64,000 nucleotides of DNA from Caulobacter hibisci (GCF_016135805.1 NZ_JADWOX010000001.1:558001-622000), one strand, 5' to 3'. Counted from the stretch's first letter, positions 48,901 through 57,230 are shown. The notes: generated from the sequence alone by a model not told the origin. Translations and numbers: made by a program.

Positions 48901-49015
48901 GAGCCGCGGCGTCGGCCTGCGCGTCGTTCCCGCCCGCTTCGATTTCGCCTTCTATATCCACCCGCACCGCACTCGAATTTGGCTGTTGCCCGTAAGCTTG
49001 AGGATAACAACGCAC
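45968..49015 (-). CDS. Multi-PAS/GAF hybrid histidine kinase with receiver domain
   Basis: A 1015-residue cytoplasmic hybrid kinase. Order: PAS-like N-terminal module (about 60-195), PAS with PAC (about 205-330), GAF (about 335-490), coiled coil, PAS (about 525-635), HisKA with His663 (GGVAHDFNNLLTPI), HATPase_c (NLAVNARDAM, DTGAGM, GKGTGLGLSMVHG) and a receiver with phospho-acceptor Asp951 (VVTDHLMPGMSG) and Lys997. The AHDFNN class often works with a separate response regulator, but none is adjacent. The GTG start at 49015 lacks a good ribosome site; a GTG near codon 17 is possible. It sits between nusG and the TonB receptor, antisense to the ribosomal genes. Confidence 0.88.
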   Translation of the reverse strand: MRCYPQAYGQQPNSSAVRVDIEGEIEAGGNDAQADAAALFAGPGEVRSLARGLDWSSTPLGPTLDWSPALRTLARSMFDSPFPICLWSGPDYALIYNDPYRRILAAKHPAALGRPGSIVWAEIWEELQPQFDGVRAGGDPVYFEDAPFLMARLEGGGTETAWFNYSLSALRDEDGSVAAVLNITPETTRRVVLEQRLHDKQAALVASEERLRLAADNADVGFWDVDVINDRLIWPALTKAMFGISADVPVTMEDFYQGLHPDDREATTAAYLAAADPARRAVYDVEYRTIGKEDGVERWIAAKGRGVFDGAGNCVRVTGTVLEITARKAAEIRRGALVDLTQAIRDIKDPADIAYAAAELLGRTLGASRVGYSAIDHDAETLHTERDWTAPGVETLAGVLPLRVYGSFIDSLKRGEFTVIDDVRTDARTAGPAAEALEGKNTRAFVNAPVLEQGKLVAVFFVNHREKRDWSEGDLSLIWEFADRTRTAVERVRGEHALRDSEARLRELNETLEAQVEARSAERDRLWNLSQDMLARADYTGMMSAVSPAWTQVLGWSERELLTRGYATFMHPEDEPPTLAAIGRMAQTGQPARFENRISTSDGGWKHIEWTVAPEADGVNFIAVGRDLSHAKAREADLEQAQEALRQSQKMEAMGSLTGGVAHDFNNLLTPIIGSLDMLVRKAVGSERERRLIDGALQSAERAKTLVQRLLAFARRQPLQPTAVDVPQLVDGMVGLLGSTLGPMIDVRVDLSKDLPPAKADPNQLEMALLNLAVNARDAMPDGGELTITARRESVKGAHPSGVKPGHYVRLGVADTGAGMDEATLRRATEPFFSTKGIGKGTGLGLSMVHGLAAQLGGGLSIASAPGRGTAIELLLPIGSAVIGGDEALYAPPPAVKARGVALLVDDEELVRMSTADMLVDFGYEVVETSSAEEALSLLHSGLHPTLVVTDHLMPGMSGAQLARVLRVERPQLPVLIVSGYAEAEGIDPEVARLTKPFRSAELAESLSAINATTD

Positions 49016-49072
49016 ATCGAAGAGATCGGAAGCATGGCAATATGAAATGTCGGCTTACGGCCCCCAGATCAA

Positions 49073-49103
49073 AGAAAAAGGGCGGCTCCCAAAGGAGCCG
49101 CCC
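49073..49103 (-). terminator. Rho-independent terminator of the TonB-dependent receptor gene
   Basis: A perfect 10-bp stem GGGCGGCTCC/GGAGCCGCCC (49080-49103), 4-nt loop, followed on the minus strand by TTTTTCTTT; 26 nt past the receptor stop codon. Confidence 0.92.
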
Positions 49104-49129
49104 CGATCGTCCGGCAGGATGATCCAGTC

Positions 49130-51985
49130 CTAGAACTTCGCCTTGAAGCCCACGTAGAAGCGACGGCCGAGGACGTCGTAGGTCGACGGGTCGGTGTTGG
49201 CCTGGACGTAGGAGGAGAAGTACGGCGGCTGCTTGTCGGTGAGGTTGGTGACCCCGCCGCGCAGCGCGTAGGTCTCGTTGATCGACCAGTTGGCGTTCAG
49301 GTCGAAATAGTCGACGGCGCCGATCTTCTCGTCCGGATGATAGGCGTCGACCATGTCGCCGATGTGCCGCCAGCGGACGCCCAGGTTCACCGGGCCGTAC
49401 TGGTAGTCCACCGAGGTGGCGTACTTCCATTCCGGGTGCGAGACGGCGGTGCCGCTGATCTGGGTGTTGCCGATCGTGCCCTTCAGCTCGACGAACTCTT
49501 CGCCCGGCAGGCTCTGGATCTTGAAGCTCTCCAGGTAGTTGCCCACCAGGTTGACCTTGATCGAGCCGTACTTGTCGTCGAGGCCCACCGCGCCGAGGCC
49601 GAAGCCCCAGTCGAGCTGGAAGTCGACGCCCGAGGTCTTGTATTCGCCCAGGTTCAGGTTGGTCAGGGTGACGTTGGTGATCTCGCCCGTCGTGCTCGAG
49701 CGGGTGAACAGGTTGCAGTAGTAGGCCGCGCTGCTGCCGCCCGTGTAGCACTTGTCCAGCGCCGTCGAGACGTCGATGGTGCCGATCGCGTCCTTCACGT
49801 CGATCGAATAGTAGTCGACCGAAACCGAGAACTTCTCAAGCAGCGGGCTGTCGAAGCGCGGGGTCCAGACGAAGCCGAAGTTGTAGGTGTCGGCGGTTTC
49901 CTCGGTCAGGTCCGGGTTGCCGCCGCTGGTGCCTTCGATCTGGGTGTTGCTGTAGGTGTAGCTGTCGATGATCGACGACGGCAGGCCTTGCGCCAGGCAG
50001 GCGCTGCGGACGGCCGCGGCGTTGCCGCCCGTGGTGCGGGCGACGCTGTTGACGGCGCAGGGGTCTTCGCTCAGCGAGTAGAAGCCCTGGTTCTGCGGCG
50101 AGTAGAGCTCGCCCAGGCTCGGGGCCCGGACGGCGCGCTGGTAACCGCCGCGCAGGCGGAAGTTCTCGACGATCTCCCAGTCGCCATCGACCTTGTAGGC
50201 CGAGACGCCGCCGACCGTGGCGTAGTTCGAGTAGCGATAGCCGAGGTCGAGGTTCAGGGCCTTGATGAACGGCAGGTCCTTCAGCACCGGGACCAGCAGT
50301 TCGCCATAGACTTCCGAGACGTGGGTCGAGGCGTCGACCGAGCCGGCGGCGTTGAAGCCGACGACGTCGCCGCTGAGCAGCAGGGCGTCGGGGTTGTACT
50401 TGTAGCTGTCGTACTTGTAGTCGGCCCCGAAGGCGCCGCGCAGCTCACCGGCCGGCAGGTCGAAGAGGCCGCCGCTGAAGTTGGCTTCCAGCATCGCCTG
50501 GTCGGCGATCGTGGTGTTGCGGGTCGTGCGCGAGATGTAGGCCTTGCACGAGTCCGAGATGGCGTTGGCGCCGAACGGGTCGTAGCCGCCGTCGCAGAGG
50601 CTGGCGCCGCCATCGGCCGCGTCGAGCAGGGTCTCGACGGCAGTGCGGCTGACGTTGCCCGACTGCACTTCCTTCTGCTTGGAGCGGCCGAACGACGCGT
50701 AGACGTCGTAGGTCCAGTCCTTGAGGCCCGTGTCGCCGCGCACGCCGCCGGCCGCCTGGACGACGTCGAAGGTGGTGTTGGAGATCCGCGCGCCGACGTC
50801 GCTGAAGCGCTTGTTCAGGGTGAAGTCGGCGTCCGGATCGGCGCGGCTGGCCAGCAGCGTGGCCAGGTCGTCGCTGATGAAGGGGTTGGTCACCGGCACG
50901 CTGAAGCCGGTGCCCGGGGCCGGGGCCAGCACGGTGCGCGACTTGTAGTGGCTGTAGTTGACCGAGCCGTACAGCTCGGCGTGGTCGGTCAGGTCGAAGG
51001 TGCCGGCCGTATAGAGCGAGTAGCGCGTCATCGGCAGCTGCAGCAGGTTCAGCGCACCGGTGTTGTAGGTGTCGCTCGAGGTCAGGGTCGAAGAGTCGAT
51101 CGCCGTCGAGCCGGTGTAGTTGACGCCGTTGGAGAACAGCGTGCCGTCGTTGTTGAAGCCGTAGCGCGCGGTCTCGTCCGACACGGTGTTGTTGGCGACG
51201 CCGTACTGCGAGAACACGTCGTTGATGGCGGTCTGCGACGGCGCGTTGGTGGCGTCGACGATGTAGGCGCCGTAGGGCGTGGTGGTCGACAGGCCGCTGA
51301 CCTTCGAGAAGCCGCGGGCGGCGTTGTAGACCGAGCCGCGCTTCGAATAGCCGAACGAGGCGGTCACGTGGCCGCGGCCGTCTGCGAACTTCGTGCCGCC
51401 GGTGACGCTGAGCGCGCCTTCCTTGCCGTCGCCGCGCTGGGTCAGGCCGTACTGGCCGTCGACCATCAGGCCTTCGAACCTGTTGTTGAGCTTGAAGTTG
51501 ACGACGCCGGCCATGGCGTCCGAACCGTAGGTCGCCGAGGCGCCGCCCGAGATGACCTCGATGTTCTGGATCAGGGCCGAGGGCACGATGTTGACGTCGA
51601 CCGTGCCGTCCGAGTTCGACGGAACCACGCGGTGGCCGTCGATCAGCACCATGGTGCGGGCGGTGCCGAGGCCGCGCAGGTCGATATTGGCCTGGCCGCC
51701 GTTCGACGGGTTGTTCGAGGTCGACGACACCGACGGCACGAACTGGGGCATCTGGTTGAGCAGGGTGTCGACGGTGACCGAGCCGGTCTTCTCGATCTGC
51801 TCGGCGCCCATGGTCATGATCGGGCTGTTGGAGACGTAGTCGCGGCGGGCGATGCGCGAGCCGGTGACGACGACTTCCTCGACGGCGGCCGGCTCGTCGT
51901 TCGTCTGGGCCTGCGCCAGGATCGGCATGGCCGTCACGGCGATGACGAGCGCCGAAGCGCTCAGAAGATAGGTGTTTCTAGCCAT
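49130..51985 (-). CDS. TonB-dependent outer-membrane receptor
   Basis: A 951-residue TonB-dependent receptor. A signal peptide (SASALVIAVTAMPILAQAQ) leads to the TonB-box-like EEVVVTGSRIAR, the plug domain (MPQFVPSVSSTSNNPS, DLRGLGTARTMVLIDGHRVVP, ISGGASATYGSDAMAGVVNF) and a 22-strand barrel ending in YVGFKAKF with the C-terminal Phe. Such receptors take up siderophores, cobalamin or sugars; the long barrel and isolation here do not reveal the substrate, though the type is widespread in Caulobacter-like bacteria for carbohydrate polymers. ATG 51985 is chosen since GGGGA lies 6 nt upstream and the signal peptide begins there. It is divergent from rplK. Confidence 0.95.
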   Translation of the reverse strand: MARNTYLLSASALVIAVTAMPILAQAQTNDEPAAVEEVVVTGSRIARRDYVSNSPIMTMGAEQIEKTGSVTVDTLLNQMPQFVPSVSSTSNNPSNGGQANIDLRGLGTARTMVLIDGHRVVPSNSDGTVDVNIVPSALIQNIEVISGGASATYGSDAMAGVVNFKLNNRFEGLMVDGQYGLTQRGDGKEGALSVTGGTKFADGRGHVTASFGYSKRGSVYNAARGFSKVSGLSTTTPYGAYIVDATNAPSQTAINDVFSQYGVANNTVSDETARYGFNNDGTLFSNGVNYTGSTAIDSSTLTSSDTYNTGALNLLQLPMTRYSLYTAGTFDLTDHAELYGSVNYSHYKSRTVLAPAPGTGFSVPVTNPFISDDLATLLASRADPDADFTLNKRFSDVGARISNTTFDVVQAAGGVRGDTGLKDWTYDVYASFGRSKQKEVQSGNVSRTAVETLLDAADGGASLCDGGYDPFGANAISDSCKAYISRTTRNTTIADQAMLEANFSGGLFDLPAGELRGAFGADYKYDSYKYNPDALLLSGDVVGFNAAGSVDASTHVSEVYGELLVPVLKDLPFIKALNLDLGYRYSNYATVGGVSAYKVDGDWEIVENFRLRGGYQRAVRAPSLGELYSPQNQGFYSLSEDPCAVNSVARTTGGNAAAVRSACLAQGLPSSIIDSYTYSNTQIEGTSGGNPDLTEETADTYNFGFVWTPRFDSPLLEKFSVSVDYYSIDVKDAIGTIDVSTALDKCYTGGSSAAYYCNLFTRSSTTGEITNVTLTNLNLGEYKTSGVDFQLDWGFGLGAVGLDDKYGSIKVNLVGNYLESFKIQSLPGEEFVELKGTIGNTQISGTAVSHPEWKYATSVDYQYGPVNLGVRWRHIGDMVDAYHPDEKIGAVDYFDLNANWSINETYALRGGVTNLTDKQPPYFSSYVQANTDPSTYDVLGRRFYVGFKAKF

Positions 51986-52486
51986 TTGTAGTCCCCAGTA
52001 TTCGTCTAGGCGGTTGCCGCCATGACGACGTTCTGCGAAACAAGGTTCGCGGTACCGGAAGACGAATGGCGTCGTTTCTTTTCTGAATTTCGGCGAGAAA
52101 TCGGGGAATGGGGCGAACTTGTTGCCTGATATCATTGTGATGAGAACGAACGTGCTCGCATTGCGCCGTTCTTGGCATGACGTGATGGTTTCGTGACGGC
52201 GTAGTGTCGTTCTTGTTTACCGACGGGTCGCTCAGGTTGAATTGCGGCCGCGGCGTGGCCGAAGCCGGCGTGGCATGGCGGCAACAGGGCGGCCACGATC
52301 GTATACGGGCCGCGCTGCTGGACTCCGCTCCGCACGCCTGCTACATGCGCCGCCTCGCTCCTGGACCCGGTCCCGGGGCGTGTTCGCCGTTATCCGTGAG
52401 AGTGCGGCGAAACCAAATCCGTGGAAGGGCCGCCAAGCCCGCACCACGGCTCACCAGCGAGGGCTCCGGCCCTACGAGAGGATACT
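51986..52486. other. 501-bp divergent region between the TonB receptor gene and rplK
   Basis: Holds the promoters of the TonB receptor (minus) and rplKA (plus). The left half is relatively AT-rich and includes TGATATC-like sequence near 52130; the right half is GC-rich leader ending in the rplK ribosome site AGAGGA. Overlapping open frames on both strands lack ribosome sites and look like chance. I see no RNA gene here. Confidence 0.5.
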
Positions 52487-52918
52487 ATGGCTAAGAAGAT
52501 CCTGGGCTACATCAAGCTCCAGGTGAAGGCTGGCTCGGCCACGCCTTCGCCCCCCATCGGCCCGGCTCTGGGTCAGCGCGGCGTCAACATCATGGGCTTC
52601 TGTAAGGAGTTCAACGCGCGCACCGAGAACGTCGAAAAGGGCACCCCCCTGCCGACCGTGATCACGGTCTACCAGGACAAGTCGTTCACCTTCATCACCA
52701 AGACGCCTCCGGCGACCCACTACCTGAAGCAGATCACCGGCCTGAAGTCCGGCGCGAAGCTGACCGGTCGTGAGACCGTCGGCGAAGTGACGCGCACCCA
52801 ACTGCGCGAAATTGCCGAGAAGAAGATGAAGGATCTGAACGCCAACGACATCGAGGCCGCGGCCAAGATCATCGAAGGCTCCGCCAAGGCCATGGGCCTG
52901 AAGATCGTGGAGGCCTAA
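52487..52918 (+). CDS. rplK: 50S ribosomal protein L11
   Basis: A 143-residue L11 that builds the GTPase-associated centre with 23S rRNA. N-terminal domain [20 protein letters not shown] is the conserved Pro-rich signature, and the C-terminal RNA-binding domain ends [17 protein letters not shown] 52487 follows AGAGGATACT. It is co-transcribed with rplA, 4 bp away, but separated from nusG by two opposing genes and so needs its own promoter. Confidence 0.98.
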   Translation: MAKKILGYIKLQVKAGSATPSPPIGPALGQRGVNIMGFCKEFNARTENVEKGTPLPTVITVYQDKSFTFITKTPPATHYLKQITGLKSGAKLTGRETVGEVTRTQLREIAEKKMKDLNANDIEAAAKIIEGSAKAMGLKIVEA

Positions 52919-52922
52919 TCCA

Positions 52923-53612
52923 ATGGCTAACCAACCCAAGCGCATCAAGGCCTGGACCGGCGACCGTGACGCCACCCTGGCCGTCGCCGACGCCATCGCC
53001 CTGGTCAAGGCCAACGCCAAGGCCAAGTTCGACGAGACCATCGAGATCTCGGTGAACCTCGGCGTCGATCCGCGTCACGCCGACCAGCAGGTCCGTGGCG
53101 TCGTTCAACTGCCGTCGGGCACCGGCCGTGACGTCCGCGTCGCCGTCTTCGCCAAGGACGCCAAGGCCGCCGAAGCCACCGCGGCCGGCGCCGAAGTGGT
53201 CGGCGCCGAAGACCTGGTCGAAAAGATCCAGAACGGCTTCATGGACTTCGACCGCGTCATCGCCACCCCGGACATGATGGCCCTGGTCGGTCGTCTCGGT
53301 AAGGTGCTGGGCCCGCGCGGCCTGATGCCGAACCCGAAGGTCGGCACCGTGACCCCGAACGTCGGCCAAGCCGTGAAGGACGCCAAGGGCGGCGCCGTCG
53401 AGTTCCGCGTCGAAAAGGCCGGTATCGTTCACGCCGGCATCGGCAAGGCCTCGTTCACCGACGAAGCCCTGCTGGTCAACGTCAAGGCGCTGATCGACGC
53501 GCTGAACAAGGCCAAGCCGTCGGGCGCCAAGGGCATCTTCGTCAAGAAGGTCGGCCTGTCCTCGACGATGGGTCCGGGCGTGAAGGTCGACATCGCCTCG
53601 ATCACCGCCTAA
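52923..53612 (+). CDS. rplA: 50S ribosomal protein L1
   Basis: A 229-residue L1, the stalk protein that helps release deacylated tRNA and represses the L11 operon in other bacteria. Signature: [22 protein letters not shown], with HAGIGKASF later. It follows rplK by 4 bp and is closed by a strong terminator, unlike the usual rplKAJL arrangement. Confidence 0.98.
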   Translation: MANQPKRIKAWTGDRDATLAVADAIALVKANAKAKFDETIEISVNLGVDPRHADQQVRGVVQLPSGTGRDVRVAVFAKDAKAAEATAAGAEVVGAEDLVEKIQNGFMDFDRVIATPDMMALVGRLGKVLGPRGLMPNPKVGTVTPNVGQAVKDAKGGAVEFRVEKAGIVHAGIGKASFTDEALLVNVKALIDALNKAKPSGAKGIFVKKVGLSSTMGPGVKVDIASITA

Positions 53613-53640
53613 TCGGCTGATCGAAGCTTTTGACTTCGGA

Positions 53641-53678
53641 GACGGGCGCTGGAGCAATCCAGCGCCCGTCTTGCGTTT
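53641..53678 (+). terminator. Rho-independent terminator after rplA
   Basis: A perfect 13-bp stem (53641-53653 with 53658-53670) with GCAA loop, followed by TTGCGTTT. It cuts rplKA transcription off from vapBC and rplJL. Confidence 0.9.
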
Positions 53679-53729
53679 GGGGCCTGTATTCGTGGGTCCG
53701 TGTTCGTGGGCTCGCGTTTGGCGGCGCGG

Positions 53730-53754
53730 CTAGCCGATGTTATCTTTCGGCTAG
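53730..53754. promoter_or_regulatory. Inverted-repeat operator of the vapBC module
   Basis: CTAGCCGA (53730-53737) and TCGGCTAG (53747-53754) are perfect 8-bp arms with a 9-nt AT-richer centre containing TTATCT, a possible -10. It lies 14 bp upstream of vapB, the usual place for VapB/VapC autorepression. Confidence 0.75.
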
Positions 53755-53767
53755 ACGGAGGTGACGC

Positions 53768-54007
53768 ATGGCGTTCCATGTTCGAGATCCCGAAACCGAC
53801 GCCCTTGTTCGCGAGCTGGCCGAGAAGACGCGGCTGGGCATCACCGAGGCCGTGAAGCTGGCCGCTTCGGAAGCCTTGGCGGCGCGCGAAAAGGCGCAGG
53901 CGGAAAAGTTGGCGAAGGTGGAAGCCATCCTGGCCGAGATCGACAGCTGGCCGCGTACCGGGCTCAAGGCCGACAAGGAATTCTTCGACATGATCAACGG
54001 CGATTGA
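53768..54007 (+). CDS. vapB: VapB-type antitoxin
   Basis: A 79-residue antitoxin-like protein of the Rv0623/PSK family. The N-terminal half (AFHVRDPETDALVRELAEKTRLGITEAV) forms a short DNA-binding ribbon-helix-helix-type domain; the C-terminal tail (EIDSWPRTGLKADKEFFDM) is the kind of segment that wraps the PIN toxin. A perfect GGAGGTGA ribosome site precedes the ATG. It overlaps vapC by ATGA-type coupling (TGATG), and a palindrome upstream suggests autoregulation. Confidence 0.88.
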   Translation: MAFHVRDPETDALVRELAEKTRLGITEAVKLAASEALAAREKAQAEKLAKVEAILAEIDSWPRTGLKADKEFFDMINGD

Positions 54008-54402
54008 TGTTCGTCGATGCGTCCGCCTGGACGGCCATTCTCCTGAACGAGCCCGAGCGAGAGATCCTGAGGGCAAAGCTGGCCGAAGCCGCGACTGTTT
54101 TGACGTCCGCGATCTCGACGTGGGAAGCCGTGCGGGCCGTGACGCGCGAGACCAAGCGTCCTTTCGCCGACGCCGTCGATATCGTCTCTGGGCTCCAAGA
54201 GAGCTACGAGGCGCGGATCGTGCTCATCGGTGAAGCCGAGCAGGCAATCGCCCTTGAGGCTCACGCCCGCTTTGGCAAGGGCGTGCATCCCGCCAAGCTC
54301 AACATGGGCGACTGCTTCGCCTACGCCTGCGCCAAGGTTCATGGCGTGCCGCTGCTCTACAAGGGCGGCGACTTTTCCCTGACCGACATCGAGGCCGCGT
54401 GA
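54007..54402 (+). CDS. vapC: VapC-type PIN-domain ribonuclease toxin
   Basis: A 131-residue PIN-domain toxin. The acidic metal-binding residues are in place: Asp4 (MFVDASAW), Glu in SAISTWEAVRAV, Asp in MGDCFAYACAK and Asp in GGDFSLTD. VapC toxins cleave tRNA or rRNA and are held in check by VapB. The start overlaps the vapB stop, and its own stop overlaps the GTG start of the following flavoprotein gene. The module has been placed between rplA and rplJ. The active site appears intact. Confidence 0.9.
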   Translation: MFVDASAWTAILLNEPEREILRAKLAEAATVLTSAISTWEAVRAVTRETKRPFADAVDIVSGLQESYEARIVLIGEAEQAIALEAHARFGKGVHPAKLNMGDCFAYACAKVHGVPLLYKGGDFSLTDIEAA

Positions 54403-55637
54403 CGTCTGACACTTCCAAAGGCGACGCTGCCAGGGTCATCGACGTCGCCGTGGTCGGCGGCGGGCCCGCCGGGCTGATCGCCGCCCAGCACCTGGCCCAG
54501 GCCGGCCGCTGCGTCGTGGTGTTCGAGAAGATGCCGACCTTCGGGCGCAAGTTCCTGATGGCCGGTCGCGGCGGCCTGAACCTGACCCATTCGGAGGACT
54601 TCGAGCGCTTCGGGCCCCGCTATGGCGATCGCGAGACGACGCTGCGGCCGATGCTTGAGGCCTTTACCCCCGCCGACCTCGTCGCCTGGGCCAAGGCGCT
54701 GGGGCAGGAAACCTTCGTCGGCGCCAGCGGTCGCGTCTTTCCCAAGGCGATGAAGGCCTCGCCGCTGCTGCGCGCCTGGCTGACGCGTCTGGAGAGCGTG
54801 GGCGTGACCTTGCGTACGCGATCCGCCTGGGCGGGCTGGAGCGAGGACGGCGCGCTGCTGGTCGACGGCCCGGACGGCCGCGAGACCTGGCGTCCGCGCG
54901 CCACCATCCTGGCCCTGGGCGGCGCCAGCTGGCCCAAGCTCGGCTCGGACGCCGCCTGGACCGGCTTGCTGGAGGGGCAGGGGGCTGACGTCGCGCCCTT
55001 CGCCCCCGCCAACTGCGGCTTCGAGGTTCCCTGGAGCCAGATCTTCCGCGACCGCTTCGCCGGCGAGCCGCTGAAGAACGTCCGCCTGACCTGCGACGGC
55101 CGCCAGGCGCGCGGCGACGCCATGGTCGCCGGCTACGGGATCGAGGGCGGGGCGGTCTACGCCCTGGGGCCGGCTCCGCGCGAGGCGATTGCTCGCGACG
55201 GCGCGGCGGTGCTGACCATCGACCTGCGGCCCGACCTGCCGGCCGAGACCCTGGAGCGGCGTCTCTCCGGCGCTCGTGGCGGCCAGTCCCTGGCCAACCA
55301 CCTGCGCAAGGCGCTGAAGCTGTCGCCGGTCGAGGTCAATCTGCTGCGCGAGGCCCATGGCCTGGACCTGCCGTCCGAGCCGTCGCGCCTGGCCGCGGCG
55401 ATCAAGGCCGCGCCGATCCGATTGACGGCCGCGCGTCCGCTGGAGCGGGCGATCTCGGCGGCCGGCGGCGTGACCTTCGACAGTCTGGACGGTCTGTCCC
55501 TGCGCGCGCGTCCCGACGTCTTCCTGGCCGGCGAGATGCTGGACTGGGAAGCGCCCACAGGCGGCTACCTGCTGCAGGCCTGCTTTGCGACAGGCGTGTC
55601 GGCCGCGAAGGCGGCGGACGAGCGGCTGGCGCGATAG
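54399..55637 (+). CDS. HI0933/YhiN-like FAD-dependent flavoprotein
   Basis: A 412-residue NAD(P)/FAD-dependent oxidoreductase of the HI0933-like class (PP_4765 subgroup). The dinucleotide-binding motif VAVVGGGPAGLIAAQHLA is at the N-terminus, followed by GRKFLMAGRGGLNLTHSE, ILALGGASWPKLGSD, and the C-terminal FAD motif FLAGEMLDWEAPTGGYLLQ. The function of the class is not well defined; a redox or RNA-modification link has been proposed for relatives. GTG 54399 overlaps the vapC stop, so it is read with the toxin-antitoxin genes. Confidence 0.9.
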   Translation: MTSDTSKGDAARVIDVAVVGGGPAGLIAAQHLAQAGRCVVVFEKMPTFGRKFLMAGRGGLNLTHSEDFERFGPRYGDRETTLRPMLEAFTPADLVAWAKALGQETFVGASGRVFPKAMKASPLLRAWLTRLESVGVTLRTRSAWAGWSEDGALLVDGPDGRETWRPRATILALGGASWPKLGSDAAWTGLLEGQGADVAPFAPANCGFEVPWSQIFRDRFAGEPLKNVRLTCDGRQARGDAMVAGYGIEGGAVYALGPAPREAIARDGAAVLTIDLRPDLPAETLERRLSGARGGQSLANHLRKALKLSPVEVNLLREAHGLDLPSEPSRLAAAIKAAPIRLTAARPLERAISAAGGVTFDSLDGLSLRARPDVFLAGEMLDWEAPTGGYLLQACFATGVSAAKAADERLAR

Positions 55638-55675
55638 GGCGGTTTCACCTTTCGCAGGGATCTTTCCACACCGGG

Positions 55676-55704
55676 TTGAAACTTCCTCAACCCCCGTGTA
55701 TATG
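55676..55704 (+). promoter_or_regulatory. Promoter of rplJ-rplL
   Basis: TTGAAA (55676-55681), exact 17-nt spacer, TATATG (55699-55704). It begins 38 bp after the flavoprotein stop codon and would give a leader of about 275 nt before rplJ. Confidence 0.75.
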
Positions 55705-55985
55705 GCCCGCCTCTCCGCTGGACTCCGGTTCGGCGGCGAACCTGTTTGAGAACTGCGGGGCGCGGGGTCACCAGCGCCATAATCGAGGAAGAGCCCTTCC
55801 TCGCCGTCGGGAGACAGGGATAGAGACGCCAAGATCTCCTTCTCGTGACGCCAGTCCGAGTCAGGTGCGCGGCCGACTTTCCTTGGAACAGGCTGATGCA
55901 ACTCGCGTGCGGGAGCGATCCCGCTTGTGGCGCGCATCTGGCTGCCGGAATGGTCCGGCCGCCTGCAACTGAGTAGGAGACCGCA
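55705..55985 (+). promoter_or_regulatory. Structured 5' leader of rplJ, likely L10-binding autoregulatory RNA
   Basis: A leader of about 275 nt with no coding sequence. It contains a perfect 8-bp hairpin CGAGGAAG-AGCC-CTTCCTCG (55784-55803) and other purine-rich segments. In many bacteria the L10(L12)4 complex binds the rplJ leader to repress translation; position and length fit such an L10 leader, but I cannot confirm the full fold by eye. AGGAGA precedes the rplJ ATG. Confidence 0.55.
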
Positions 55986-56504
55986 ATGGACCGCGCTCAA
56001 AAGCAGGAATCGATCGAGTCGCTGAAAAGCGTCTTCGCCGATGCCGGCGCTGTCGTCGTGACCCACTATACGGGTCTGACCGTTGCGGAAATGACCGACC
56101 TTCGTCTTCGCCTCCGCAAGGAAGGCGCCGCGATCAAGGTTGTGAAGAACACCCTGGCTCTGAAGGCCCTGGACGGCAAGCTCGGTGAAAAGGGCGACAC
56201 GCTCTTCACCGGTCCGGTCGCCATCGCCTTCGGCCCGGACGCCGTCTCGGCCGCGAAGATCGCGGTGCAGTTCGCCAAAGAAAACGACAAGCTCAAGATT
56301 GTCGGTGGCGTTCTGGACCAGACCAACGTGCTCGACGAAGCCGGCGTGCGCGCTCTGGCGACCCTCCCGTCGCTGGACGAACTGCGTGGCAAGCTCATCG
56401 GCCTCATCCAGGCTCCGGCGACCAAGATCGCTGGCGTCCTGCAGGCCCCGGCTGCCCAGCTGGCTCGCGTCTTCAACGCCTACGCGACCAAAGACGCCGC
56501 GTAA
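55986..56504 (+). CDS. rplJ: 50S ribosomal protein L10
   Basis: A 172-residue L10, base of the ribosomal stalk. N-terminal rRNA-binding domain (VVTHYTGLTVAEMTDLRLRL, VVKNTLALKAL) and C-terminal helix for L7/L12 dimers (LARVFNAYATKD) are present. It has its own promoter and leader here and precedes rplL by 46 bp. Confidence 0.98.
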   Translation: MDRAQKQESIESLKSVFADAGAVVVTHYTGLTVAEMTDLRLRLRKEGAAIKVVKNTLALKALDGKLGEKGDTLFTGPVAIAFGPDAVSAAKIAVQFAKENDKLKIVGGVLDQTNVLDEAGVRALATLPSLDELRGKLIGLIQAPATKIAGVLQAPAAQLARVFNAYATKDAA

Positions 56505-56550
56505 CGGTCATCCCCGCAAATCTATCCCAATCTCTCTAAGGAACTGACAC

Positions 56551-56928
56551 ATGTCGAAGCTCGAAAAGCTGGTCGAAGAACTGTCCACCCTGTCGGTGCT
56601 GGAAGCCGCTGAACTCTCGAAGCTGCTGGAAGAAAAGTGGGGCGTCTCGGCCGCCGCTCCGGTCGCCGTCGCCGCTGCCGGCCCGGCCGCTCCGGTTGAA
56701 GCCGCTGAAGAGCAAACCGAGTTCACCGTCGTCCTGCTGGACGGTGGCGACAAGAAGATCAACGTCATCAAGGAAGTCCGCGGCGTCCGTCCGGACCTCG
56801 GCCTGAAGGAAGCCAAGGACCTGGTCGAAGGCGTTCCGCAGAACGTCGTCGAAAACGTTTCGAAGCAGCAGGCCGACGAAGTCGCCAAGAAGCTGACCGA
56901 AGCCGGCGCCAAGGTCCAAGTGAAGTAA
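56551..56928 (+). CDS. rplL: 50S ribosomal protein L7/L12
   Basis: A 125-residue L7/L12, the multicopy stalk protein that recruits translation GTPases. The N-terminal dimerisation domain ([20 protein letters not shown]), Ala/Pro-rich hinge ([15 protein letters not shown]) and C-terminal domain ([20 protein letters not shown]) are all standard. AAGGAACT lies upstream. A terminator follows, so rpoB is not on this transcript by default. Confidence 0.98.
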   Translation: MSKLEKLVEELSTLSVLEAAELSKLLEEKWGVSAAAPVAVAAAGPAAPVEAAEEQTEFTVVLLDGGDKKINVIKEVRGVRPDLGLKEAKDLVEGVPQNVVENVSKQQADEVAKKLTEAGAKVQVK

Positions 56929-56977
56929 TCCGGCTCCGCGTCGCTTGATGCGGATCTGGTCTTCATGACCTTACGAG

Positions 56978-57010
56978 ACGGGCCCGGAGGGAAACCTCCG
57001 GGCCCGTTTT
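56978..57010 (+). terminator. Rho-independent terminator after rplL
   Basis: A perfect 13-bp stem (56978-56990 with 56995-57007) closed by GAAA and followed by TTTT, 50 bp past the rplL stop. Confidence 0.92.
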
Positions 57011-57016
57011 CGTTGA

Positions 57017-57146
57017 AACCTCCCCCTGTGGGGGAGGTGGCCGAAGGCCGGAGGGGGGAAGTTTTCAGCTTTCGAGGCTTCGGCATATTTCGCAGCCACG
57101 CCCCCCACCGATCGCTGCGCGATCGCCTCCCCCACAGGGGGAGGTT
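57017..57146. repeat. Composite palindromic repeat between rplL and the GH31 gene
   Basis: Ends AACCTCCCCCTGTGGGGGAG and its complement; inner units GGCCGAAGGCCGG and CCGATCGCTGCGCGATCG. It is the same composite as at 26707 and 39400 but in inverted orientation, placed directly after a terminator. Confidence 0.88.
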
Positions 57147-57218
57147 CCCATTCCTCCCATCAATCACACCCTTGCCTTGACCTTCGCCACCGCCCCCACT
57201 ACGCCAGCATCAGGAAAT

Positions 57219-57230
57219 GATAGCGGTAAC
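57219..57230 (+). promoter_or_regulatory. Possible LacI-family operator upstream of the GH31 gene
   Basis: GATAGCGGTAAC is an imperfect palindrome (4 of 6 pairs) with the central CG step typical of LacI-type operators. It lies 6 bp before the ribosome site, where repressor binding would block transcription. No LacI-type gene is in the window. Confidence 0.5.

Noticed and set aside
52204..52526. Overlapping short open frames between the TonB receptor and rplK
   Set aside because: Arg-rich composition on both strands, no ribosome sites, and position in a promoter/leader region.
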